5,191 bases of DNA from assembly GCA_017446645.1 (NCBI GenBank), contig JAFSQO010000297.1, positions 1-5,191 on the forward strand, written 5' to 3'. This document shows positions 1-5,191 of this stretch, piece by piece; the stretch's first letter is position 1; every line of letters begins with the position of its first letter. The notes beneath the pieces were generated by a model. It ran no database searches. It was not told where the DNA came from and saw only the letters and a program-made list of their open reading frames with translations. Origin of the DNA: Synergistaceae bacterium. GTDB lineage: Bacteria > Synergistota > Synergistia > Synergistales > Aminobacteriaceae. Made by a program: the position numbers and the translations under genes.

Positions 1-1
1 C

Positions 2-358
2 AATCCTGTAATCATAGCAATCATGATAAATATAATCTTGCTTGTACTTGGCTGTATAATGGACATGGCTCCGATTATCTTGATAGCTACGCCGATTTTA
101 TTACCAGTTGCACAGTCTATTGGTATCAGTGCCATTCAGTTTGGTGTCATGGTAATTCTAAATTGCGGTATAGGCTTATTAACTCCTCCGGTCGGTGCAG
201 TGTTATTCATTGGCTCTGCTGTAGCGAAACTCCCAATGGAAAAAGTTGTCAAAGCTACCCTGCCGTTTTATCTGTGCATGTTGATTACGCTTTTGTTAAT
301 AACTTTTATCCCGCAAATAAGTTTATGGCTGCCGGTCTTCTTTGGCTACTCAGTATAG
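2..358 (+). CDS. TRAP transporter large permease (DctM family), C-terminal part, 5' end outside window
   Basis: This is the last 118 residues of a TRAP (tripartite ATP-independent periplasmic) transporter large membrane subunit, the ion-coupled permease that moves organic acids delivered by a periplasmic binding protein. The frame is open from the window edge, so the ATG at 23 is internal and not a start. Visible family marks are GCIMDMAP, followed by IQFGVM and GLLTPPVG, the conserved second re-entrant hairpin of the transport domain, and then two hydrophobic segments. It aligns end to end with the last ~110 residues of the complete DctM encoded at 888-2171; I count 47 identities in about 109 positions by hand, so they are paralogues and not a recent duplication. 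The stop falls 27 nt before the downstream dctQ-type gene, consistent with one operon. Family assignment is secure; the substrate cannot be read from the sequence. Confidence 0.93.
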   Translation, partial: NPVIIAIMINIILLVLGCIMDMAPIILIATPILLPVAQSIGISAIQFGVMVILNCGIGLLTPPVGAVLFIGSAVAKLPMEKVVKATLPFYLCMLITLLLITFIPQISLWLPVFFGYSV

Positions 359-367
359 TATAGAGTC

Positions 368-373
368 AGGAGG
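368..373 (+). promoter_or_regulatory. Shine-Dalgarno site of the dctQ-type gene
   Basis: AGGAGG (extending to AGGAGGTG at 368-375) lies in the 27-nt gap between the first permease gene and the next one. The spacing to the ATG at 386 is 12 nt from AGGAGG, or 10 nt from the extended match. This is slightly long, but no in-frame start lies closer, and the ATG at 395 would be further away. It therefore supports the start at 386. Confidence 0.75.
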
Positions 374-385
374 TGCGTTTGTAAT

Positions 386-886
386 ATGAAAGTTATGGCA
401 AAAATATATTACTGGATATTATCTGCATCTGCTGTAATCGGAATGATCGGCTATATTGCTGCCGTAGTAATTCAGGTCTTCGCGAGGACGTTTTTACCTG
501 TAGTGCCTTCATGGACTGAAGAGGCTGCGAGATATTTATTTATTTATTCCGTAGCACTTGGAGCAGGTATCGTAGTTCTCAAAGACGAATATGCCCGTGT
601 TGATATATTTACTGCGAATTTTTCAGAGGGCAAGAAGAAATTTTACGAGCTTACATGCTGCTTTCTGCTTATGATTTTTGACATGTATCTTGCGTATTAT
701 TCATTCCCTAAATTTGTCTTTCTTAGATTCAGAATGGTCTCGACGGCTATGCAGATTCCAATGCAGTATATTAACTTTGCGGTTTTATTATTTGCGGTTT
801 TGCAGGCTGTTTCTTACATTTTCAACATGATATTTATTCTGACTGGGACTGACTACAAGAATTTATACGGGGAGGCGTTAAGTTAA
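386..886 (+). CDS. TRAP transporter small permease (DctQ family)
   Basis: A 166-residue inner-membrane protein of normal length for the DctQ family. Four hydrophobic segments are visible at about residues 10-34, 50-66, 87-107 and 128-152. The family signature is clear: an Arg after the first segment (VFAR, 31-34), then PSWTEEAARY (41-50), the LGAGIVVLKDEYARVD stretch (58-73), and MQIPMQYINF (122-131) leading into the last segment. In TRAP systems DctQ packs against DctM and is thought to stabilise it and help dock the binding protein. The stop is one nucleotide before the ATG of the following dctM-type gene, so the pair is probably translationally coupled. As DctQ normally pairs with the DctM encoded next to it, the 888-2171 product is its likely partner. 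The start at 386 is supported by the AGGAGG at 368. Substrate unknown. Confidence 0.93.
   Translation: MKVMAKIYYWILSASAVIGMIGYIAAVVIQVFARTFLPVVPSWTEEAARYLFIYSVALGAGIVVLKDEYARVDIFTANFSEGKKKFYELTCCFLLMIFDMYLAYYSFPKFVFLRFRMVSTAMQIPMQYINFAVLLFAVLQAVSYIFNMIFILTGTDYKNLYGEALS
869..875 (+). promoter_or_regulatory. Shine-Dalgarno site of the second dctM-type gene
   Basis: GGGGAGG sits inside the last codons of the dctQ-type gene, 12 nt before the ATG at 888. It fixes the start of the large permease. Placement within the preceding reading frame, with stop and start one nucleotide apart, suggests translational coupling. Confidence 0.7.
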
Positions 887-887
887 A

Positions 888-2171
888 ATGAGCGTCGCGG
901 TTTTATTTATCAGTTTTCTCATCTTTCTGTTTATCGGCATTCCTGTAGCTTATTGTCTTGGAATTTCGAGCCTGCTTTATTTCCTGCTTGAGAACATGCC
1001 GCTTGTAACTTTTGCTCAGAGATTCTTTTCAGGACTTGACGGCTTCACCCTGTTATGTATTCCAGGCTTCATGCTTGCCGGCAATCTAATGAACACCGGC
1101 GGAATTACTTATCAAATCGTAAGATTCTGCGACAAAGTTATAGGTCATATTCGTGGCGGTCTTGGCCTTGCAAATATAGGAGCTTCGATGATATTTGCAG
1201 GAGTTTCCGGTACAGCTGCTGCGGACGCTGCTTCACTGGGAGGCATTCTCATTCCCGCAATGGTGAAAGACGGCTATGACCCTGACTATTCTGTTGCTGT
1301 AACTGCTGCGAGTTCATGCATTGGGCCTATAATTCCGCCGAGTGTGCCAATGATTATGGCCGGGACTTTGACGGGAATTAGTGTCTCTAAGATGTTCGTT
1401 GCAGGAATAATTCCGGGAATCTTAATGGGCTTAGGCATGATGATTGTGGCTTATGTAATCTCTGTGAAACGCAATTATCCCAAGAACGAAAAGCGCGCTT
1501 CTTTCCGTGAAATAATCTCTTCAGGGCGTGAGGCTTTCTGGGCATTACTAATGATGGTGATAATTCTTGCGGGAATCTTGACCGGCATAGTTACCCCGAC
1601 TGAAGCGAGCGTTATTGCTGTCGTTTATGCTTTGTTCGTTGGCTTCTTTATTTATCGTGAGTTAAGCATTAAGTCAGCCCTTGCAGTAATTCGTGACTCA
1701 ATGGTCGGAGCAGCCGGCATAATGGTTCTTGTAGGTTTTGCGAATGTCTTTGCTTATGTCCTGACGAAGGAGCAAATTCCTACGATGATAGCAAACGCAA
1801 TTTTATCTGCAACACGGAACAAGTTCATAATTCTGTTGATAATAAATATTTTCCTGTTATTCGTAGGCTGCTTCATGGAGACTATAGCGGCGTTGACGAT
1901 TCTTTTTCCGGTATTGCTGCAGGTCGTTATGCCTTTGGGAGTGAACCCGATTCAGTTCGGAGTTATGTGCGTCCTGAATCTCGTAATTGGCCTTACTACT
2001 CCGCCGGTTGGGGTGTGTTTGTTTATCACTAGTTCGATTGCAAAAATCTCGCTTGCCAGAGCTACCAGAGCTGTAATTCCGTTCTTAGTGTGTAATCTGG
2101 TTGTCCTGATGCTTGTAACATATTGTCCTCCTGTGACTATATGGCTCGTGGAGCTTCTCTACGGCATTTAG
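888..2171 (+). CDS. TRAP transporter large permease (DctM family)
   Basis: A complete 427-residue DctM-type permease of typical length, hydrophobic throughout. Family landmarks appear in the expected order: IPGFMLAGNLM (58-68), GASMIFAGVSGTAAADAASL (98-117), IGPIIPPSVPMIMAG (145-159, first re-entrant hairpin), TGIVTPTEAS (232-241), GCFMETIAALTILFPVL (327-343) and GLTTPPVG (368-375, second hairpin). The two PP-containing hairpins belong to the elevator-type transport domain, which couples solute uptake to a cation gradient, usually sodium. A charged loop (193-208, KRNYPKNEKR...) separates the two halves of the protein. It is the last gene of the operon, with the terminator 29 nt after its stop. 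In the region corresponding to the upstream fragment it has GCFMET where that one has GCIMDM, so the two permeases may serve different substrates. That is inference; neither substrate is identifiable. Confidence 0.96.
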   Translation: MSVAVLFISFLIFLFIGIPVAYCLGISSLLYFLLENMPLVTFAQRFFSGLDGFTLLCIPGFMLAGNLMNTGGITYQIVRFCDKVIGHIRGGLGLANIGASMIFAGVSGTAAADAASLGGILIPAMVKDGYDPDYSVAVTAASSCIGPIIPPSVPMIMAGTLTGISVSKMFVAGIIPGILMGLGMMIVAYVISVKRNYPKNEKRASFREIISSGREAFWALLMMVIILAGILTGIVTPTEASVIAVVYALFVGFFIYRELSIKSALAVIRDSMVGAAGIMVLVGFANVFAYVLTKEQIPTMIANAILSATRNKFIILLIINIFLLFVGCFMETIAALTILFPVLLQVVMPLGVNPIQFGVMCVLNLVIGLTTPPVGVCLFITSSIAKISLARATRAVIPFLVCNLVVLMLVTYCPPVTIWLVELLYGI

Positions 2172-2188
2172 TTATTTATTCGCTATTA

Positions 2189-3724
2189 TTATTCAATTCG
2201 TTCAGAGTCTTCGTCGAAAGGCGGGGACTCTGAATTTTTATTGCATATTGTGAAAAATATCGCGAGAAGCCAGAAATAATTAACAAGCCCTGTATCGCAG
2301 CCTCCGCTTGAACCGAGATAACCGTAGCTTTCGTCATCGTCTCCGATTACATAAATCGTCACGTCCATAATTGTATTAGTAAAACCTGTATCATATCCGT
2401 AAAAGATTTTTACAGGAACGCGCTCAAATTCTGCAAGACCTGACTCAGAGTCATAACGGGTTTTAATCATTCCATAAGAATCACCTGCCATGACGTAAGC
2501 AATATTATTTGTCTCACCTGCATATTTAGTCAAGTCAATTTTTATGTCAGCACTCCAGCCTGTTATATTTTGTCCGGAACATGAGACTTTGATTAAATTT
2601 TTAAGCATATCAAGATCAAGCCTGCCCAGTGAATTAAATCTGCAGTCAAGGATATTAAGATTAACGCAGGGACTCACGTCAAGATTTTCAAGACTGTTGC
2701 TGCAGACATCAAGAGATATTAAAGCCTCACAGCCTGAAAGATCTATACTGGCCAGATTTTCGCATTCGTGTATAGACAAGCTCTCAAGATTTACCAGCCT
2801 GTAAAGCCCCGTCAGGTTCTCGAGTGTTAAATCACGTATTATTTCCAGAGTCTTAACTTGTGCAAGCTCCTCATCTGAACACGAATTAAACCAGTCATAA
2901 AAATTTCTGGAGTCAGCGTTTGGGTCATCGCCGATTATTATTGCTGTCTTGTAATTTGCGTTGTCATTATCAGGCAGACGGTTATTATTATCGTCAGGTT
3001 TGTTATCAGAGTCAGAATTGTTATCTGATTTATCATTGTCATCAGGTTTAGAATCGTTGTTTCTATTGTCTTCGTTTTTATCACCTTTGTTATTATCATT
3101 ATCCTCCTTTTTGCGGTCATCATCGGGCTTTGAATCGTTGTTTCCGCTGTCTTCGTGTTTGTCATCTTTGTTATTATCGTTATCCTCCTTTTTGCGGTCA
3201 TTATCAGGCTTTGAATCGTTGTTTCCGCTGTCTTCGTGTTTGTCATCTTTGTTATTATCGTTATCCTCCTTTTTGCGGTCATTATCAGGCTTTGAATCGT
3301 CATTTCCGCTATCTTCGTGTTTATTATCTTCAGCAGAGACGACTTTAATATTTACGTCCCTGTCAAATGAAGTCATCAGAATCGGAATATCGCCTGAAAT
3401 TTCACAATATGCAGTGACATTAATACTCGCGTCATAGACTTCAGAACAGCTCCCGTTGAGCTTCAGGGGATAGCTGTATTTCATGGTTCCTTCTACTGTA
3501 TCCGAACTTGTAAGATCTCCTGAGAGTGTCAGCCATTCAGGGAGTCCGGTTACGTCAATTGAGACTGAATAATTATTATAATCACTGTCATAAATCGAAA
3601 TATTTACATCAACGCTTATAGCCTTAGAAAAATTTTCGTCTATTTTACACAACAGTTCTTCAGGTTTAATATTTATGTTGATCTCAGCAATTACTTGTGA
3701 ACCGTTATTTGTGAAGATTGTTGT
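2189..3724 (-). CDS. Surface-protein gene, downstream out-of-frame part: repeat linker, LRR, Synergist-CTERM-like anchor
   Basis: This is the 3' part of the gene that begins beyond the window's right edge. Its frame is open from the G tract to the stop at 2191-2189. The first usable codon is a TTG at 3652 without a convincing ribosome site, giving a nominal 487-residue ORF, but the 24 codons above it (TTIFTNNGSQVIAEININ...) look like normal coding sequence joined to the tract. Using that TTG as residue 1: residues 1-105 are beta-rich; 111-205 hold three and a half copies of a 27-residue D/N/K-rich repeat; 206-233 continue a charged linker; 268-365 form a small leucine-rich domain with ~21-residue units (LISLDVCSNSLENLDVS, LNILDCRFNSLGRLDLD); 366-440 are beta-rich; 448-453 SSGGCD precede a hydrophobic segment at about 456-470. 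The GGC-plus-membrane-segment end resembles the Synergist-CTERM sorting signal, implying export and cell-surface attachment. In the 16-G state seen here this part is probably not translated. Confidence 0.85.
   Translation of the reverse strand, partial: TTIFTNNGSQVIAEININIKPEELLCKIDENFSKAISVDVNISIYDSDYNNYSVSIDVTGLPEWLTLSGDLTSSDTVEGTMKYSYPLKLNGSCSEVYDASINVTAYCEISGDIPILMTSFDRDVNIKVVSAEDNKHEDSGNDDSKPDNDRKKEDNDNNKDDKHEDSGNNDSKPDNDRKKEDNDNNKDDKHEDSGNNDSKPDDDRKKEDNDNNKGDKNEDNRNNDSKPDDNDKSDNNSDSDNKPDDNNNRLPDNDNANYKTAIIIGDDPNADSRNFYDWFNSCSDEELAQVKTLEIIRDLTLENLTGLYRLVNLESLSIHECENLASIDLSGCEALISLDVCSNSLENLDVSPCVNLNILDCRFNSLGRLDLDMLKNLIKVSCSGQNITGWSADIKIDLTKYAGETNNIAYVMAGDSYGMIKTRYDSESGLAEFERVPVKIFYGYDTGFTNTIMDVTIYVIGDDDESYGYLGSSGGCDTGLVNYFWLLAIFFTICNKNSESPPFDEDSERIE
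2201..2239 (+). terminator. Intrinsic terminator of the TRAP operon
   Basis: TTCAGAGTC (2201-2209) pairs perfectly with GACTCTGAA (2226-2234). The stem can extend inward with six more pairs, three of them G-U, to a GAAA tetraloop at 2216-2219, giving about 15 pairs. Five T residues (2235-2239) follow directly. Orientation is + only: read on the other strand the hairpin is preceded by A residues and followed by no U tract. It lies 29 nt after the dctM stop and wholly inside the 3' end of the opposing surface-protein gene, where it encodes that protein's acidic tail. Confidence 0.85.
2255..2311 (-). other. C-terminal sorting signal resembling Synergist-CTERM (within the surface-protein gene)
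   Basis: The segment encodes SSGGCDTG, then a hydrophobic run LVNYFWLLAIFFTIC. A short Gly/Ser-rich motif with an invariant Cys followed by one membrane helix at the protein end is the form of the Synergist-CTERM signal and of related Cys-containing CTERM classes such as MYXO-CTERM. In these the Cys region is thought to be processed by a dedicated membrane protease. It differs from the usual form: only one Lys (NKN) follows the helix, and about 14 further residues (SESPPFDEDSERIE) extend beyond it. Assignment to the class is by pattern only. Confidence 0.65.
3038..3322 (-). repeat. 81-bp tandem repeat, about 3.5 copies, in-frame (27-residue units)
   Basis: Units in coding order are 3322-3242, 3241-3161, 3160-3080 and a partial unit 3079-3038. 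The period is exactly 81 bp (27 codons), so copy-number changes keep the frame. By hand count, unit 1 differs from unit 2 at 3 of 81 positions and unit 2 from unit 3 at 5 of 81; the partial copy is more diverged. Each full unit follows K-HEDSG-NNDSKPDND-RKKEDNDNNKDD. The encoded stretch is highly charged and probably disordered, acting as a spacer between the beta-rich domains and the LRR/anchor region. Near-identity suggests recent duplication or ongoing homogenisation. Confidence 0.93.
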
Positions 3725-5191
3725 ACCCCCCCCCCCCCCCCATTGTATAAGTCTTTCTGATTGGTGTCTGATTGGTGACGGTGATAATTATATTTGCTGA
3801 GTCACTGCCGGCATCGTTTGAGGCTGTTATAGTACAAATATAAATCCCCGTTGTTCCGAGTGCAGGAGTTCCGCTTATAGTGTGAGTATCTGCGTTAAAA
3901 ATTATTCCTTCCGGTAAATTCCCTGATGATGACCAGATTATATTTGTGCCCTTGACAGCATTAATAACGGTATTATTTACTGCTTGTCCCTTGAGAGCTT
4001 TTATCGTTATGTTTTTCTGTGAGAGTTCCGGAGCTTCATTATTGACACTTATTGTAAAAGTCTTTGAGGCATTACCCGCAGAATTAGAGGCTTTAATGGT
4101 GCATGAGAAAACTTTTCCTCCTGTGCTTTCTTCAGGAGTTCCTGACAGTGTTATGATCTGATTTGTGAAAGTGCCTTCGCCTGATACGGTGAAACTGAGT
4201 CCTTCAGGCAGATTTTCAAACTCCCAGACCAGCGATGCCCCTTTCAGAGCTTTTATATGAGTATCATTAATCGCTTGGCCTGCCGTTAAAGTCATGTTCT
4301 GCACGTCCTGAAGTTCCGGAGGTACGTTCACAACGTTGAGCCAGAATGAAAATTGTTGAGTTTGGCTTACTCCGTTTTTCTCTGCTTTGAGGGTAACATC
4401 AACTTTTTGTCCGAATACCATTTTTGAAGCTGGGATACTGATTAAAGCTGTCCTGCCTTTATCCTGTGATTCAATCTTCACATTGTCATTAATATAGTTC
4501 CAACGTCCGTCAAGACTCCAGTTAAGGCTGCATTTATCCGAGTCAAAATCTTCGCTGGTGTTGTCGTTATAAAGTCCCGTAATGCTTGCTTTTAGCGTTA
4601 AAATTCCTGCAGTGTCAAAACTCACCCTGAAGGCTTTATCTTCCTGAAGCGTGCCGTTTATAGAGAAGTCATAAAGAGTATCAGCCGGAGCTATTTTTAT
4701 CTCGAAAGCGTTTAAAACTTTTTCAGCACTGTTATCAAGTTCAACTGCCCCTATGTCAGGAGAATTATCGCGGTTTTTTCCGAGCTGGTCATCTGTTACA
4801 GAATTTCTGCCTTTATCCTTCAGATTCAGCAGCACAGAATTTTTATTAATATTATATACGGTATGAGTTATGCCGTTATTGTCCATAGAATCAGATTCAA
4901 GAACATACGCCCCTAACCTGAGCATTGAATTATCAACAGGATTGTTATTATTGTAGTGATAAATTGTTTTGCCTTCAGGTGCAGCACAATTTTCAAGGCG
5001 GAATAATACTTTGTCATAATCAAGGAAGAAGCACATTTTGTTATTGTCAATATTGCGCCATAACAGAGAGTCAGAAATTGAGAATGTACATAAATTTTTA
5101 TTCGCGAGCTGGTTAAATCCTCCGTTTAGAATCACTGCTCCCATTCCTGCATTAGGTGGAGTTTCTGAGTCAATAATGGTGCAATACTTAA
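3705..5191 (-). CDS. Large exported surface protein, upstream part: beta-helix end plus two He_PIG Ig-like domains, 5' end outside window
   Basis: The frame is open to the window edge. The ATG at 5144 is internal: it has no properly spaced ribosome site, and codons above it (YCTIIDSETPPNAG) continue the same fold. Numbering from that ATG, residues 1-136 look like the end of a right-handed beta-helix of the choice-of-anchor Q type (SISDSLLWRN at 22-31; RDNSPDIGAVE at 125-135). Residues 145-270 are an unrecognised beta-rich region. Two He_PIG-like immunoglobulin folds follow at about 275-368 (LPEGLSF, LSGTP, KASNSAGNAS) and 371-458 (LPEGIIF, ISGTP, ITASNDAGSDSA). Reading then enters a 16-G tract (five Gly codons) and stops after YNNLHK. 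Such architectures are typical of exported adhesins or surface proteins. The product has no membrane anchor as sequenced; the anchor is encoded downstream in another frame, so this is one gene interrupted at the tract. Signal peptide and true start are not in the window. Confidence 0.85.
   Translation of the reverse strand, partial: KYCTIIDSETPPNAGMGAVILNGGFNQLANKNLCTFSISDSLLWRNIDNNKMCFFLDYDKVLFRLENCAAPEGKTIYHYNNNNPVDNSMLRLGAYVLESDSMDNNGITHTVYNINKNSVLLNLKDKGRNSVTDDQLGKNRDNSPDIGAVELDNSAEKVLNAFEIKIAPADTLYDFSINGTLQEDKAFRVSFDTAGILTLKASITGLYNDNTSEDFDSDKCSLNWSLDGRWNYINDNVKIESQDKGRTALISIPASKMVFGQKVDVTLKAEKNGVSQTQQFSFWLNVVNVPPELQDVQNMTLTAGQAINDTHIKALKGASLVWEFENLPEGLSFTVSGEGTFTNQIITLSGTPEESTGGKVFSCTIKASNSAGNASKTFTISVNNEAPELSQKNITIKALKGQAVNNTVINAVKGTNIIWSSSGNLPEGIIFNADTHTISGTPALGTTGIYICTITASNDAGSDSANIIITVTNQTPIRKTYTMGGGGGYNNLHK
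3726..3741 (-). repeat. Poly-G tract (16 G on coding strand) breaking the frame; probable phase-variation switch
   Basis: Sixteen consecutive C on the + strand, so 16 G in the coding strand including the G of an ATG codon (3743-3741). With 16 G the protein ends at TAA 3707-3705. With 15 or 18 G it joins the frame that stays open to 2189. With 14 or 17 G it ends at TAA 3693-3691. One tract length in three therefore gives the full-length product. Mononucleotide G tracts of this kind are a known substrate for slipped-strand mispairing in contingency genes. The exact length is also what sequencing and assembly most often get wrong, so the in-cell state is uncertain. Confidence 0.85.

Noticed and set aside
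2..358. First DctM segment as a truncated pseudogene
   Set aside because: It is cut only by the window edge. The frame is intact and the C-terminus aligns to the end of the complete paralogue.
2201..2239. Bidirectional terminator serving the - strand gene as well
   Set aside because: In - orientation no U tract follows the hairpin and it lies before the stop codon, so it would not end that transcript in a useful place.
2938..3303. - strand open frame of 121 codons rich in Thr/Ile/Met
   Set aside because: It is a shifted reading of the same 81-bp repeat. A period divisible by three keeps all frames open, and the primary frame has continuous domain-like sequence on both sides.
3038..3322. Possible CRISPR array
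   Set aside because: The 81-bp units are contiguous with no unique spacers, and they are in frame within a coding region.
2961..3437. Long + strand open frame (158 codons, Ser/Leu-rich) opposite the repeat region, and a shorter one at 3130-3348
   Set aside because: They are antisense readings of the 81-bp repeat. The Ser/Leu periodicity is the complement of Asp/Asn/Lys codons, and there is no family match or convincing ribosome site.
3650..3652. TTG as a genuine start for an independent downstream gene
   Set aside because: No spaced Shine-Dalgarno precedes it, and the same frame is open with plausible coding sequence for 24 further codons up to the G tract.
5142..5144. ATG as the start of the upstream part
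   Set aside because: The purine-rich GCAGGA abuts it with no spacing, the frame stays open to the window edge, there is no signal peptide, and the preceding residues fit the beta-helix.

Overview
The window has two halves that converge near position 2180. On the + strand (1-2171) lies a TRAP-transporter operon: the 3' end of one large permease gene (dctM type), then a complete small permease gene (dctQ type), then a second complete dctM-type gene. The genes are tightly spaced, each complete one has a clear Shine-Dalgarno sequence, and a strong intrinsic terminator (2201-2239) follows. No substrate-binding protein (dctP) is visible, so it must lie upstream or elsewhere.

On the - strand (5191 down to 2189) lies most of one very large surface-protein gene whose 5' end is outside the window. 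In order of translation it encodes the end of a right-handed beta-helix (choice-of-anchor Q-like, ending in SPDIGAVE), a beta-rich segment, two He_PIG-type immunoglobulin-like domains, a 16-nt G tract, another beta-rich domain, an Asp/Asn/Lys-rich linker built from an 81-bp tandem repeat, a short leucine-rich-repeat domain, and a C-terminal SSGGCD + hydrophobic segment resembling the Synergist-CTERM sorting signal. At the G tract (3726-3741) the frame is broken. With 16 G the protein stops six residues after the tract. With one G fewer (or two more) the frame runs on without a stop through all downstream domains to 2189. This is the expected structure of a phase-variable (contingency) surface gene, although a homopolymer sequencing or assembly error must be excluded.

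The organism is probably a member of the Synergistota: TRAP transporters are abundant there and the GGC-type C-terminal signal points the same way. The DNA looks moderately AT-rich, suggesting a host-associated or gut/rumen-type lineage; this assignment is inference. The two halves look functionally unrelated: organic-acid uptake on one side, surface variation on the other. They meet tail to tail, and the operon terminator lies inside the last codons of the surface-protein gene.
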